Shown: positions 1-8,879 of the stretch, in pieces
Layout of the letters: each line of letters starts with the position of its first letter
How positions within the stretch are numbered: position 1 is the first letter of the stretch
Program-made: the position numbers and the translations under genes
NCBI RefSeq assembly: GCF_025380365.1
Contig: NZ_JAOCQF010000001.1
Location: 434,001 to 498,000 of the forward strand
Length of the DNA stretch: 64,000 nucleotides
Direction: 5' to 3'
Origin: Albidovulum sediminis
Lineage (GTDB): Bacteria > Pseudomonadota > Alphaproteobacteria > Rhodobacterales > Rhodobacteraceae
The notes under the pieces: model-generated
The model's database searches: none
The model's input: only the letters and a program-made list of their open reading frames with translations
What the model was told of the DNA's origin: nothing

Positions 1-12
1 TCCTCGGGGGGC

Positions 13-35
13 GCGGGGGGCAGACGGCCCCCCGC
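13..35 (-). terminator. GC-rich hairpin downstream of MFS gene
   Basis: An 8-bp stem (13-20 with 28-35) closes a 7-base loop about 35 bases beyond the stop of the MFS gene. There is no T-tract in the minus-strand direction, so it would be an atypical intrinsic terminator or only a 3' stabilising structure. Confidence 0.35.
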
Positions 36-69
36 TCTCCTTCAGACCCGCCTCTTCAAACCCGCAGCT

Positions 70-1323
70 TCAGCCGTCGCGCGGCGTCCGACGGAACAGC
101 CGCCCGGCGATGAACGAGGTGCGCGGGGTGTAGATGTAGGGGGTGCGCGGGCCGACCGAGGGGCGCGCCCGCATCCTCAGGATGCCGAAACCGATCAGCA
201 GGACATGGATCACCGCGATGAAGACGAACATCGCCGAGGGGCCATAGGCCTCGATCAGCCACGAGGCGGCGGCGGGCGAGGCGATGGCGCCGACCGCGTA
301 GAGGAACATCAGCGCCGCCGAAAGCTCCACCCGCTCGTCGTCCTGCGCAAAGTCGTGGGCATGCGCGGTCGAGAGCGAATAGATCGGCATCGTGGTCGCA
401 CCGAAGAAGGCAGCCCCCGCAAAGACCGCGACGGTGCCCATCCCCGACACCGCGATTGTCACCGCGCAGGACAGGATCGCCACCACCGAGATGCCGATCA
501 GGACGTGGCGGCGGTCATGGCGGTCGGCCAGCCAGCCGAGCGGGAACTGCACCAGCGCGCCGCCGACGACGAAGGCGGCGAGGAAAAGCGCGATCATGTC
601 CTGCGTCAGCCCGACCTCGAGCCCGTAGATGGGCCCGACCATGCGGAAGGCGGCACTCGTCACCCCCGACACCACGACGCCAAGCGCGGCCAGCGGCGAG
701 CGTTGCCAGGCCAGCCCCGGACGCAGGCGCGGGGCCAGCGGCATGCCCGGCTCCTCGGCCTTGGAGACGAGCATCGGCAGCAGCGCCGCGCAGCACAGGA
801 GTGCGAGCATGTTGTAGGAGAAATAGGCGGCGGGCGTCAGCACCCCGATGACCAGCTGTGCCGCCAGCGACCCGCCGGTATCGACGACGCGGTATATGCC
901 CATCGCGCGGCCCCGCGTCTCGTTCGTGACCTTGGCCTGAAGCCAGGCCTCGATCACCGTGTAGGCGCCCGCGACGCAGAGACCCGAGAGCATCCTGAGC
1001 CCCGCCCAGGCCAGCGGATCGACGATCATCATGTGGGCGATGACGCCGATCGTTCCCGAGGCGGTAAAGGCGCCGAAGGCGCGCGAATGGCCAACCGCCC
1101 CGATCAGGCGCGGCGCCCACCAGCAGCCGATGAAGAAGCCGAAGAAATGCGCCGACCCCATGGTGCCGATCTCGGCCTTGGAGAATCCGAGTTCCACCCC
1201 CGACAGCGCGTCGAGCGGCGCGACTGACCCGGTGCCGAGTTGCAGGAACACGACCGACAGGAAAAGGGCGGCGAAGGAGATCAGAAGGCGCATCGCGGGG
1301 GCTCTTGCAGGTGCCGCCACCAT
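70..1323 (-). CDS. MFS transporter
   Basis: Predicted inner-membrane secondary transporter of 417 aa with about twelve hydrophobic segments, the usual size of the major facilitator superfamily. A second-half loop reads GWLADRHDRRHVLIG, which is the classic MFS cytoplasmic motif (G-x-x-x-D-R/K-x-G-R-R/K type), and the first half shows the pseudo-symmetry expected. The product resembles the YcaD-like branch, but the substrate cannot be read from the sequence. The start at 1323 has a GGAGG four bases upstream; an alternative ATG at 1293 would start directly at the first hydrophobic helix. The gene lies in the same direction as the YceI gene, 52 bp away, so the two may share a transcript. Confidence 0.85.
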   Translation of the reverse strand: MVAAPARAPAMRLLISFAALFLSVVFLQLGTGSVAPLDALSGVELGFSKAEIGTMGSAHFFGFFIGCWWAPRLIGAVGHSRAFGAFTASGTIGVIAHMMIVDPLAWAGLRMLSGLCVAGAYTVIEAWLQAKVTNETRGRAMGIYRVVDTGGSLAAQLVIGVLTPAAYFSYNMLALLCCAALLPMLVSKAEEPGMPLAPRLRPGLAWQRSPLAALGVVVSGVTSAAFRMVGPIYGLEVGLTQDMIALFLAAFVVGGALVQFPLGWLADRHDRRHVLIGISVVAILSCAVTIAVSGMGTVAVFAGAAFFGATTMPIYSLSTAHAHDFAQDDERVELSAALMFLYAVGAIASPAAASWLIEAYGPSAMFVFIAVIHVLLIGFGILRMRARPSVGPRTPYIYTPRTSFIAGRLFRRTPRDG

Positions 1324-1375
1324 GTCGCCTCCGGCGCCGGTTGCCCAGAGCGAAAACGCAGGCCGGGGGCGGAAA

Positions 1376-1951
1376 TCAGGGCGACAGCACCAGCCGCGCC
1401 AGGATCTTCAGCCGCACCTCGTCGCCCACCAAGTCGGCAAAGCCGGTCGCGCCGAACTCCGACCGCCGCACCGTTCCCGTCAGTTGCACCGCAAGACGCT
1501 CACGGTAGCCCGGATCGGTCCCCTGAGGGCGGAAGACGCGGGCCGAAAGCGTGACCGGCCGGGTCTGGCCGCGCAGGGTCAGCATGCCGGTCACCACCGC
1601 CGCATCGCCCTCGCGGCGGAACCCCGTGCTCTCGAAGCTGATCTTGGGGAAGCGGTCAGTGGCCAGCACGCCATCGCTTTTCATCGCCTGCGTGGCGAAA
1701 GGGATGTTCGCGACCGCACCCGCGGCGTCAAGGACGACCAGCGCCCGGCTGTTGGCCGCGCGATCGAAGTCGAGCGTCAGGTCCGCCTCCGCGACCGGGA
1801 AGGTGCCGCGAATCGTGCCCTCGTTGAACCCCACCTCGAAGCCGACAAGCGACCCCTCGGCCTGAAGGACGTAATCGAGCGGCCTGGCGGTGGCGGGCGG
1901 GGCCAGCCCCGCCGCAAGGCCGATCAGCAGGGCCGCGAGGGCTGGGCGCAT
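1376..1951 (-). CDS. YceI family periplasmic protein
   Basis: A 191-aa exported protein. The first 22 residues form a signal peptide (hydrophobic stretch ending near ATARP). The rest matches the YceI lipocalin-like fold: an N-terminal strand region with GSLVGFEVGF, a central DGVLATDRFPKISFESTGF segment that is diagnostic of the family, then VTGMLTLRGQTRPV. YceI proteins bind isoprenoid or other amphiphilic lipids in the periplasm; several are base or acid induced. The start at 1951 was chosen because a GGAG lies five bases ahead and because it begins at the signal peptide; a longer frame reaching 2011 adds a proline-rich tail without export features. It is divergent from wrbA across about 220 bp. 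Confidence 0.88.
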   Translation of the reverse strand: MRPALAALLIGLAAGLAPPATARPLDYVLQAEGSLVGFEVGFNEGTIRGTFPVAEADLTLDFDRAANSRALVVLDAAGAVANIPFATQAMKSDGVLATDRFPKISFESTGFRREGDAAVVTGMLTLRGQTRPVTLSARVFRPQGTDPGYRERLAVQLTGTVRRSEFGATGFADLVGDEVRLKILARLVLSP

Positions 1952-2170
1952 GGCGACTCCGTCAGGGGGCGGCGGCGGTCCGACGGCGCCGGATTCCGCG
2001 TGCGGCAGCATAGCCGCTCCGGTTCCGTCGCGCGCTCATATTGTGGTGAGCGCGCTGCCCCGAGGGCCCTTTTTTATGTGCAAGAAAGAACAGAGTCGGT
2101 TCGATAATGGCCAGATAACATCCCCACCGCACAGACTACATTACCGCAAGATGAATCGCCGGAGACCGAA

Positions 2171-2764
2171 ATGACCAAACCGAACATCCTTGTCGTCTTC
2201 TATTCCACATACGGCACCAACCATGCCGTCGCCCAGGCCGCGGCCGAGGCTGCCGGCGCCGCGGGGGCGGAAGTGCGCCTGCGCCGCATCGCCGAAACCG
2301 CGCCGGAGGCCGTCGTCAACGGCCAGGACGCGTGGAAGGCGCAGGCCGAAAAAACCTCGGACATTCCCGTGGTAAGCCACGAGGACATGGAATGGGCCGA
2401 CGGCTACTTCTTCTCCGCCCCGACGCGCTACGGCGTGTCCGCCAGCCAGTTGCGCGTCTTCATCGACACGCTCGGGCCGCTCTGGATGAAGGGGGCGCTG
2501 GCCAACAAGACCTTCACCGCGACGACCAGCGCGCAGAACGCCCACGGCGGGCAGGAGGCGACGATCCTGTCGCTTTACACGACCGTGATGCACTGGGGCG
2601 CGATCATCGTGGCGCCGGGCTACACCGACCCCGCGATCTTCGAGGCGGGCGGCAACCCCTATGGTTATTCCGCCAATGCCGGCAGCTTTGACGACAAGGG
2701 CCGCGCGGCGGTGGCGCATCAGGCGAAACGCCTGGTCGCGATGACCGCGAAGCTCAAGGCCTGA
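2171..2764 (+). CDS. wrbA: NAD(P)H:quinone oxidoreductase, WrbA type
   Basis: A 197-aa flavodoxin-like protein, the typical WrbA length. The FMN phosphate loop is [14 protein letters not shown] (residues 7-20), followed by the WrbA-specific region [20 protein letters not shown] and the [17 protein letters not shown] loop that contacts flavin and quinone. WrbA enzymes are cytoplasmic tetramers that reduce quinones by two electrons with NAD(P)H, avoiding semiquinone formation under oxidative stress. A weak GGAGA lies ahead of the ATG. The preceding 120 bases are AT-richer than the surroundings and probably hold its promoter, but no clear -35/-10 pair was found. It converges with the sugar kinase gene. 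Confidence 0.93.
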   Translation: MTKPNILVVFYSTYGTNHAVAQAAAEAAGAAGAEVRLRRIAETAPEAVVNGQDAWKAQAEKTSDIPVVSHEDMEWADGYFFSAPTRYGVSASQLRVFIDTLGPLWMKGALANKTFTATTSAQNAHGGQEATILSLYTTVMHWGAIIVAPGYTDPAIFEAGGNPYGYSANAGSFDDKGRAAVAHQAKRLVAMTAKLKA

Positions 2765-2783
2765 GGCGGCGCGCCCTGCAGGG

Positions 2784-3716
2784 TCAGACCGGCTCTACCG
2801 GGCAGGCCGCGATCAGGCGCCGGACATCCGTCGCGCGGCACAGCTCGGTGGCCGGCGTCATGACGGCGGCGCTGGCAGCTGCCATGCCCTCCTGCAGGGC
2901 ACGGACGGGGGGCCGCCCGCGCGCCAGCGCCAGCACCATCGCGGCCATGAAACTGTCGCCCGCGCCGATCCGGCTTTGAACCGGGACGGCGGGGGCGCGG
3001 ACCAGGAACCGCCCTTCCGGACCCGCCATGACCGAGCCTTCGGCGCCGCGCGCCAGCACGACGCGGTCGGCGGCGCCCCCCTTGACCAGCGACTGCGCAT
3101 AGTCGGCGCTGTCGCGCGCGGTCGCCAACGCGCTTCCCGCCTGCGCCTCGGCCTCGGCCGCGTCGAGCCTGAGGAGCGCCAGCCGCGCCTGACCCGCGAT
3201 CGCCGCCGCCAGCGCAGCGCCCGAGGTGTCAACCGCCAGAAGCGCCCCCTTGCGCGCCATCCGCCGCGCCAGGTGGAGCGCGAAATCTGCGGGCACGCCG
3301 GGTGGCAGACTGCCCGAAAGGACAAGGAACTGGCCAGCCCCGACCGCCGCCACGGCCGCCGACAGGGCGCTGTCCGCATCGCGCCGGCGCCAGGCAGGGC
3401 CGGGCAGGACGAAGCGGAACTGTTGCCCCGTGCCCGCGTCCGTGACCGTCAGGCCTTCGCGCGTTTCGCCGCGGCAGGGCAGCGGCGCAAGCGCCACCCC
3501 CTCCCGTTCCAGCAGGGCCGCAAGCCGGTCCCCCGTCGCGCCGCCAAGCGCCGCAATCGCCAGCGTCCGGCCGCCAAGACGCCGGATCACGCGCGACACG
3601 TTGATGCCGCCGCCGCCCGGATGGACCGCGGGGGCGGTGCAGCGCAGCTTGGGGCCGGGCACGACCTTCGCCGTCTCGACCGCAAGGTCGAGCGCGGGGT
3701 TGAGCGTGAGCGTCAC
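2784..3716 (-). CDS. 1-phosphofructokinase family hexose kinase (PfkB)
   Basis: Cytoplasmic PfkB/ribokinase-family sugar kinase of about 310 aa. Visible motifs are TLTLNPALDLAVE at the N terminus (the 1-phosphofructokinase/tagatose-6-phosphate kinase subtype), HPGGGGINVSRVIRRLGG for substrate binding, and GAGDSFMAAMVLALARG, which carries the catalytic Asp and anion hole. The family phosphorylates fructose-1-phosphate, fructose-6-phosphate or tagatose-6-phosphate; without fruB or fruA nearby the substrate is open. The start is uncertain: an ATG at 3782 gives 22 unrelated residues, while the GGAAGGAG at about 3735-3742 would serve a CTG about 12 bases upstream of GTG at 3716. I place the start at that GTG. 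Confidence 0.85.
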   Translation of the reverse strand: MTLTLNPALDLAVETAKVVPGPKLRCTAPAVHPGGGGINVSRVIRRLGGRTLAIAALGGATGDRLAALLEREGVALAPLPCRGETREGLTVTDAGTGQQFRFVLPGPAWRRRDADSALSAAVAAVGAGQFLVLSGSLPPGVPADFALHLARRMARKGALLAVDTSGAALAAAIAGQARLALLRLDAAEAEAQAGSALATARDSADYAQSLVKGGAADRVVLARGAEGSVMAGPEGRFLVRAPAVPVQSRIGAGDSFMAAMVLALARGRPPVRALQEGMAAASAAVMTPATELCRATDVRRLIAACPVEPV

Positions 3717-3816
3717 GACGGGCAGCAGGGCGGCACTCCTTCCGGTCGGTAAGAGAGTGCCGCAAAAGTCGCGCCCGGCCAAGCGCGCCCGGCCAAGCGC
3801 GGCCGGGCCCGGCGCC

Positions 3817-4758
3817 TCAGCCCAGCATCAGCTGGTAGGCCGTCGGCACGTAGCGGAAGCCGTCGCCCGCGGCTTCGATGAAGCCGGTGGCGGGGAAGGG
3901 CATGTGATAGCCGACGAAGGGGATCCGCTCGGCCGCGATCATGCCCAGAAGGCTCTTGCGGGTCGTCGCCGCCTGCGCCTTGTCCGCGTCGAACTTCACC
4001 TCCCACTCGGGGTGGGCCAGCGACCAGACCGGGTGGTTGGCCGCGTCCGCGATCAGCACCAGCGACTTGCCGGCGCTGTCGATCCGGTAGGCCATGTGGC
4101 CGGGGGTGTGGCCGTGGGCGGCGATTGCGGTGATGCCGGGGGCGACCGTGCCGCCGTCGTCGAGGAAGCTGAAGCGGTCGTTCAGCGGGCGCACCTTGGT
4201 GTCGAAGGTCTCGTTCCCGGCACCCATCCAGTGGTTGTGCTCGGCCGCGCCGGTGACATAGGCGGCGTTGGCGAAGGTCGCCCCCGCATCGCCCATCAGT
4301 CCGCCGATGTGATCGCCGTGCATGTGGGTGATGACCACGGTATCGACCTCGTCCGGGGTGTGGCCGGCGGCGGCTAGGGCGGCGGTGATGCCCTGCGGGT
4401 CAAGCCCGGTGTCGAACAGGATCAGCGCCTCGCCGGTATTGACCAGCGTGGGGGTGAAGAAGAACTGCGCCACATCGGTGGGCAGGAAGGCCGCGTCCGA
4501 GGCGGCGGCGAATTCCTCGGGGCTGACGTTCAGGCCGAAGATCTCCTGCGGCTTCTCGACCGCGCGGGTTCCGGCCAGAAGCGTCGTCACCTCGAAATCG
4601 CCCAAGGCAAAGCGGCTGAAGGTCGGAACGCTCATCCCCTGCTTCGCGGCCTTCGCGTGGACGGCCGAGGGGATCGCGGCGGGAATGGCAGTGGCCAGCG
4701 GAAGGGCGGCAGCGGCAAAAAGCGCCTGGCGGCGCGACAGTCCGGATCTGTCAGTCAT
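3817..4758 (-). CDS. Tat-exported MBL-fold metallo-hydrolase
   Basis: A 313-aa metallo-beta-lactamase-fold protein with a twin-arginine signal peptide (GLSRRQALFAAAALPLATA, residues 6-24). The zinc ligands are visible as HMHGDHIGG and, further on, HGHTPGHM; a downstream Asp in LIADAANH completes the binuclear site. The fold hydrolyses lactones, thioesters, sulfates or phosphoesters. This subfamily with LVNTGEALILFDTG and HTPGHMAYRI resembles AHL-lactonase-like or quinol-hydrolase-like periplasmic members, and the substrate is not known. GGGAGAG precedes the ATG. It stands alone between the kinase and lrgB. Confidence 0.85.
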   Translation of the reverse strand: MTDRSGLSRRQALFAAAALPLATAIPAAIPSAVHAKAAKQGMSVPTFSRFALGDFEVTTLLAGTRAVEKPQEIFGLNVSPEEFAAASDAAFLPTDVAQFFFTPTLVNTGEALILFDTGLDPQGITAALAAAGHTPDEVDTVVITHMHGDHIGGLMGDAGATFANAAYVTGAAEHNHWMGAGNETFDTKVRPLNDRFSFLDDGGTVAPGITAIAAHGHTPGHMAYRIDSAGKSLVLIADAANHPVWSLAHPEWEVKFDADKAQAATTRKSLLGMIAAERIPFVGYHMPFPATGFIEAAGDGFRYVPTAYQLMLG

Positions 4759-4837
4759 CTCTCTCTCCCGTTTCTTGATCGCCGGATACTAGGATGTGGT
4801 CACGTCCGGGCCGTTCACAATCCCGTGGGAGCGCGAT

Positions 4838-5554
4838 TCAGAGGAAAAGCCAGAGCACCATCGGGGCGACGAAGGCCGTGGCGATGGCATTCAGCGCCAT
4901 GCCGAGGCCCGCGAAGGCGCCGGCCGTCGCATCCACCTGGAAGGCGCGCGCGGTGCCGATGCCGTGGCTGGCGATGCCGACGGCCAGGCCGCGGGCGCGC
5001 CAGTCGCGGATGCCCATGGCGTTGAGGAGCGGCGTGGCGACGACGGCGCCCACGATGCCGGTCAGGATCACCAGCACCGCGGTCAGCGTCGGCGCCCCGC
5101 CCACACGTTCGGCGATGCCGATGGCGACCGGCGCGGTCGCCGACTTCGGCGCGAGCGAGGCGAGTTCCACCGGCCCGACCCCCAGTGCCGCCGCGATGGC
5201 GACGGCCGAGACCGCGGCGGTCAGCGACCCCGCGGCCAGGGCCGCAAGCACCGGCAGCGCCGCCCGCCGCAGCCGGCCGAGCGTGTCGAACAGAGGCAGC
5301 GCAAGCGACACCGTCGCCGGACCCAGCAGGAAATGGACGAACTGCGCCCCCTCGAAATAGATGCCGTAGGGCGTCTCGGTGGCCCACAGGATCGCCGCCA
5401 GGATCACGACCGCGATCAGCACCGTGTTCACCCAGGGCCTGCGCCCCGACCAGCGGAAGCAGGCATCGCCCGCGACATAGGCGGCCAGCGTCAGCCCCAG
5501 CCAGAGAAGCGGCCCTTCGGACAGGTAGCTCCAGAAGGCGGCAAGCTCACTCAT
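4838..5554 (-). CDS. LrgB family protein
   Basis: A 238-aa polytopic membrane protein of the LrgB/CidB family. Recognisable family features are LLGPATVSLALPL, the conserved LAPKSATAPVAIGI segment and ASHGIGTARAFQ near the C terminus. LrgA/LrgB pairs were first described as antiholin-like murein-hydrolase modulators in Staphylococcus; related plant and Bacillus proteins transport glycolate or pyruvate, so a transport role is at least as likely here. Its ATG overlaps the stop of the upstream lrgA by eight bases, indicating translational coupling. Confidence 0.9.
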   Translation of the reverse strand: MSELAAFWSYLSEGPLLWLGLTLAAYVAGDACFRWSGRRPWVNTVLIAVVILAAILWATETPYGIYFEGAQFVHFLLGPATVSLALPLFDTLGRLRRAALPVLAALAAGSLTAAVSAVAIAAALGVGPVELASLAPKSATAPVAIGIAERVGGAPTLTAVLVILTGIVGAVVATPLLNAMGIRDWRARGLAVGIASHGIGTARAFQVDATAGAFAGLGMALNAIATAFVAPMVLWLFL

Positions 5555-5900
5555 CCGCCGCCCCCGTCAGCCGCGCGACAAGGACGAAGGCCGCCGCCCC
5601 CGCCGCGATGGCGAGCACAGTCGAGACGACGACGGCGACGAGGAGCGAGGCCGCCTGCGTGCCCAGCGTGGACAGGTGGCCTACGACGCCAACGCCCGCC
5701 GGAACGAAGAGGAGCGAGAGGTTGGCAAGGATGCCCTCGGCGGTGGGGCGCGCCAGCACCGCAAGGCGCGGCCAGGCGACGACAAGGCCGAGCATCAGCA
5801 CCATCCCGATCACAGGGCCGGGCACGGGAAGGCCCAGAAGGCGCGCGCCGGCCTCTCCGGCAAGCTGGCAGGCGAGAAGGACGATGAGGGTGTGGATCAT
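5547..5900 (-). CDS. CidA/LrgA family protein
   Basis: A small membrane protein of 117 aa with four hydrophobic segments, the usual size for LrgA/CidA. The family signature LPVPGPVIGMVLMLG and LSLLFVPAGVGVVGH are present. The family pairs with LrgB, forming the second component of the holin-like or carboxylate transporter. It is the first gene of a two-gene operon, overlapping lrgB by eight bases. The start at 5900 is the only one that keeps the first helix as the N terminus. Confidence 0.9.
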   Translation of the reverse strand: MIHTLIVLLACQLAGEAGARLLGLPVPGPVIGMVLMLGLVVAWPRLAVLARPTAEGILANLSLLFVPAGVGVVGHLSTLGTQAASLLVAVVVSTVLAIAAGAAAFVLVARLTGAADE

Positions 5901-6055
5901 GGGGCCGCTCCGGTCTGGTCGGGCGGAGCTTAGGCGGAGGGAAGGTCGCCGCCAACCGGATCGTTCGGGGAGCCTTGTCCGGGCGCGCTGGCCCTCCGCT
6001 CGCGCCTCGGGCGTTCGGCGGGGAAATCGTCCACTGGACGATGTCCGATCCCGCC

Positions 6056-6463
6056 TCACTCCCACCAGCGGTCGATTTCGGCGATGTCCTCGTCGGACCA
6101 GCCGAAGTGGTGGGCCAGTTCGTGGATCATCACATGCGCGACCATCTGGCCCAGCGTCACGTCGCCCCGCTCGGCCCATTCGTCCAGGATCGGGCGGCGG
6201 AACAGCCAGATCGTGTCGGGCCGGTCGACCACGTCCATCACCGATTTCTCGGTCATCGGGATGCCGTCGTAGAGCCCGGTCAGCTCGAACGGGTTCTCGA
6301 TGTCCATCTCCTCGAGGATCTCCTCGGGGGCGAAATCCTCGACCCGGATCAGCACGCCGCGCGCGGGGCCTGCGAACTGGGCCGGCAGCTCCGCGAGCGT
6401 CGCGCGGGCCAGCGTTTCGATCGCCTCGATATCGGGCGCCGCGCGCCCCAGCCAGTCGTTCAT
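6056..6463 (-). CDS. zincin-like metallopeptidase family protein
   Basis: A 135-aa cytoplasmic protein of the minimal zincin family (Zincin_1 type). The zinc motif is HELAHHFGWSDEDI close to the C terminus, an HExxH followed by HFGxSDxD as in this family. The middle contains the conserved FELTGLYDGIPMTEK and DTIWLFRRPILDEW segments. Such proteins are widespread in Alphaproteobacteria and Actinobacteria and their substrate is unknown. The start at 6463 has AGGAGAGG just upstream; a longer frame to 6571 overlaps the gltX leader and is not supported. It is divergent from gltX with only 76 bp between the two starts. Confidence 0.88.
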   Translation of the reverse strand: MNDWLGRAAPDIEAIETLARATLAELPAQFAGPARGVLIRVEDFAPEEILEEMDIENPFELTGLYDGIPMTEKSVMDVVDRPDTIWLFRRPILDEWAERGDVTLGQMVAHVMIHELAHHFGWSDEDIAEIDRWWE

Positions 6464-6539
6464 GCGCCTCTCCTTGTCGGCCCTCATATGGACAAAATGC
6501 GCCGCCTGTGAAAGAGGGTGCGGCAACAGGAGGCTTCTG

Positions 6540-7862
6540 ATGACCGTCACCCGCTTCGCGCCCTCGCCCACCGGCTATATCCACGTGGGCAACCTGCGCA
6601 CCGCGCTGATGAACTACCTGATCGCCCGCAAGACCGGCGGCACCTTCATCCTGCGCCTCGACGACACCGACCGCGAACGGTCGAAGCAGGAATACGCGGA
6701 CGGGATCAAGGAAGACCTCGACTGGCTCGGCCTGCACTGGGACCGGGTCGAGCGGCAGTCCGACCGGCTGGAGCGTTACGGCGCCGTCGCCGCCGACCTG
6801 CGGGCGTCGGGTGCCTTCTACGAATGCTTCGAGACGCCGACCGAACTGGACCTGAAGCGCAAGAAGCTGCTCAACATGGGCAAGCCGCCGGTCTACGACC
6901 GCGCCGCGCTGAAGCTTTCGGAGGAGGACCGGGCGAAGCTCAGGGCCGAGCGCGAGGGCTACTGGCGCTTCCTGCTCGACCAGAAGCGCACGGATTGGGA
7001 GGACGGCATCCTCGGCCCGGTCTCGATCGACACGGCCTCGGTCTCGGACCCGGTGCTGATCCGCGCCGACGGGCAGGTGCTTTACACCTTCGCTTCCTCG
7101 GTCGACGACGTCGACATGGGGATCACCCATATCGTGCGCGGTGCCGACCACGTCACCAACACCGCGACGCAGATCCAGATCATGCGCGCGATGGGCGGCA
7201 CGCCGCCCGCCTTCGCGCACCACTCGCTCCTGACCGGCGCGCAGGGCGAGGGGCTGTCGAAGCGGCTCGGCACGCTCAGCCTGCGCGACCTGCGCGCGCA
7301 GGGGGTGGCGAAGGAGGCGCTCCTCAGCCTGATGGCGCGGCTTGGCTCCTCGCAGCCGGTGGAGCTGAAGATGTCGCTCGACGAGATCGCGGATGGGTTC
7401 GACCTGTCGCAGTTCGGCGCCGCGCCGACGAAATTCGACGCCGAGGATCTCTGGCCGCTGACGCGGGCGCGCAACCAGGCGCTGCCCTTCGCGGCGGTGA
7501 AGGACCGGATCGCCGCGCTGGGCGTGCCGGCTGACAAGGCCGAGCGGTTCTGGGCGGTGGCGTCGAAGAACATCACCCGGCTCGACGACCTGTCCGGGTG
7601 GTGGACGCTTTGCCGCGACGGCGCGGAACCGGTGATCGCGCCCGAGGATGCGGGCTTCGTCGCCGAGGCGATGGCGCTGTTGCCGGCGCCGCCCTACGGC
7701 GAGACGGCCTGGGCGGACTGGACCGCCGCGGTGAAGGAGCGGACCGGCCGCAAGGGGCGGGGCCTTTTCATGCCCCTGCGCCTGGCGCTGACCGGGCAGG
7801 CGCAGGGGCCGGAGATGGCCGAACTGATGCCGCTGCTGGAGCGGGTCCGCGCGAAGGGCTGA
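6540..7862 (+). CDS. gltX: glutamate--tRNA ligase (second-copy type)
   Basis: Class I aminoacyl-tRNA synthetase of 440 aa that charges tRNA with glutamate. The HIGH-like motif is FAPSPTGYIHVGNLRTAL at the N terminus, and the KMSKS-like motif is GEGLSKRLGTL near residue 240. The C-terminal anticodon-binding part is alpha-helical and ends in TGQAQGPEMAELMPLL, the usual GluRS ending. Many alphaproteobacteria carry two gltX copies; the HVGN and LSKR variants here fit the second-copy type, and such organisms usually use the Glu-tRNA-Gln amidotransferase route. AGGAGG lies six bases before the ATG. The longer upstream frame has no start signal. Confidence 0.93.
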   Translation: MTVTRFAPSPTGYIHVGNLRTALMNYLIARKTGGTFILRLDDTDRERSKQEYADGIKEDLDWLGLHWDRVERQSDRLERYGAVAADLRASGAFYECFETPTELDLKRKKLLNMGKPPVYDRAALKLSEEDRAKLRAEREGYWRFLLDQKRTDWEDGILGPVSIDTASVSDPVLIRADGQVLYTFASSVDDVDMGITHIVRGADHVTNTATQIQIMRAMGGTPPAFAHHSLLTGAQGEGLSKRLGTLSLRDLRAQGVAKEALLSLMARLGSSQPVELKMSLDEIADGFDLSQFGAAPTKFDAEDLWPLTRARNQALPFAAVKDRIAALGVPADKAERFWAVASKNITRLDDLSGWWTLCRDGAEPVIAPEDAGFVAEAMALLPAPPYGETAWADWTAAVKERTGRKGRGLFMPLRLALTGQAQGPEMAELMPLLERVRAKG

Positions 7863-7888
7863 GCCCGCGCCTGCGGCCGGCTGCGGGA

Positions 7889-7940
7889 GCGGGGGTTTTC
7901 CACCCCCGCACCCCCGTAAAGTATTTGGGCCAGACTGAAA
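7889..7940. repeat. hairpin plus TATTTGGG-type intergenic repeat, copy 1
   Basis: Between the convergent gltX and cyclotransferase genes there is a perfect 8-bp hairpin (7889-7896 with 7902-7909, loop TTTCC), a C-rich linker and then GTATTTGGGCCAGACTGAAA at 7921-7940. The same 20-mer occurs inverted at 53333-53352, and a shorter version lies at 31786-31793. In the cyclotransferase gene's direction the 20-mer starts directly after its stop codon and the hairpin follows, so the unit may act as a terminator for that gene. Confidence 0.75.
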
Positions 7941-8507
7941 TCAGGGGCGAATGACGGGAAGGCCGAGGGCGGCGAGATGGGCGTCGGTCAGCGCGCGTTC
8001 GGCCGCGGCGAGGGGCTGGTGGCGGGGATAGAGCGGGGCGGCGCGGTCGTCGTGGATCGCCGTCCAGCCGGCGGTCGTGGCGAAGAAGCGGCCGACGCCA
8101 TCCTCGCCGAATTCGCGCAGGAAGCCCTGCACCACCACGTCGAGATAGCTGAGCAGGATCGGGTGGCGGTCCGCGGTCTGGTGCGCGGGGTCGATCGTGT
8201 AGATCTCCACCCGTGCGGCCCATCCAAGTGGCTCGGCGAAATCGCCTGTGGCCAGCGGGCGGCGGAGATAGGCGGCCTCGCGCCGGTCGAGGGCGGCCCA
8301 GTCGTTGCCGGGGACCGCGGCGAGAAGCCCGTCGATGCTGCCCGGGGCGGGTTCGGCGGAGAGGAAGGCGAAGGGGCGCAGCCGGGTCTGGCGCCAGGTG
8401 CGCCGCCAGCCGGCAAGCGTCGCGGGCCGGGCGGGCGTGTGGTCGTGCGTCGCCCGGTTCACGAGCGATCCGTAGCCGAAGAAGGCGGGAGGGCGGTCAT
8501 CCGGCAT
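7941..8507 (-). CDS. gamma-glutamylcyclotransferase family protein
   Basis: A 188-aa protein of the gamma-glutamylcyclotransferase fold. The substrate loop FFGYGSLVNRATHD at the N terminus is the GYGSL motif, and AALDRREAAYLR carries the conserved acidic residue expected from ChaC/GGCT-like enzymes. Family members release 5-oxoproline from gamma-glutamyl dipeptides or glutathione, but many bacterial members are uncharacterised. I start at the ATG at 8507 because it is close to the GYGSL motif; a TTG at 8525 would add six residues. Confidence 0.8.
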   Translation of the reverse strand: MPDDRPPAFFGYGSLVNRATHDHTPARPATLAGWRRTWRQTRLRPFAFLSAEPAPGSIDGLLAAVPGNDWAALDRREAAYLRRPLATGDFAEPLGWAARVEIYTIDPAHQTADRHPILLSYLDVVVQGFLREFGEDGVGRFFATTAGWTAIHDDRAAPLYPRHQPLAAAERALTDAHLAALGLPVIRP

Positions 8508-8640
8508 GGTCGGGGGCCGAGGCAAAGTTGATCGTCACGCAAGCAAGTTGCGCCCGGAAGGGGTTCGGCGCAAGAATGTATTCCATCGCATACACTATTG
8601 CCAGACCCCCCGTGACCCGGCTATTGCTTGCCTGTCAGGA

Positions 8641-8808
8641 TCGGGAGAATCCGGCAGGGCGGCGACGCCCCGGCCGGTGCCGAAGGAGCAACCGCCCCGG
8701 TAAACTCTCAGGCGCCAGGACCGTCCTGATGACGAAGAACTCTGGAGAGACCCCGGGCCACCGGGGCGCCGAAGGGATAACGATCTCAGGCGGAAGGACA
8801 GAGGGGGC
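8641..8808 (+). promoter_or_regulatory. tandem glycine riboswitch
   Basis: The leader of gcvT carries two successive glycine aptamers. The first (about 8641-8728) shows GGGAGAATCC, GCCGAAGGAGCAA, AACTCTCAGGC and AGGACCG in order; the second (about 8737-8808) shows CTGGAGAGACC, GCGCCGAAGGG, ATCTCAGGC, AAGGACAGAGGGG. These are the conserved blocks of the gcvT RNA motif in both copies. In this family glycine binding switches the downstream cleavage system on. A further hairpin at 8816-8834 (8-bp stem) lies between the second aptamer and the ribosome binding site of gcvT and is a candidate expression platform. Confidence 0.95.
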
Positions 8809-8879
8809 ATCGGAAGGGTGGAATGGTTCCGCCCTGAACGGTGCCGGATCATGCGAACCGGCGGGAGAGGAGGGACGGC

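Noticed and set aside
2040-2170. Redox-regulator site upstream of wrbA
   Set aside because: The region is AT-richer but no recognisable OxyR, FnrL or SoxR type dyad was found.
8577-8594. TGTAT-N8-ATACA inverted repeat as a promoter or operator for gcvT
   Set aside because: Position ahead of the riboswitch is suggestive, but the arms are only five bases and no -35/-10 pair could be placed, so it is not listed as a feature.
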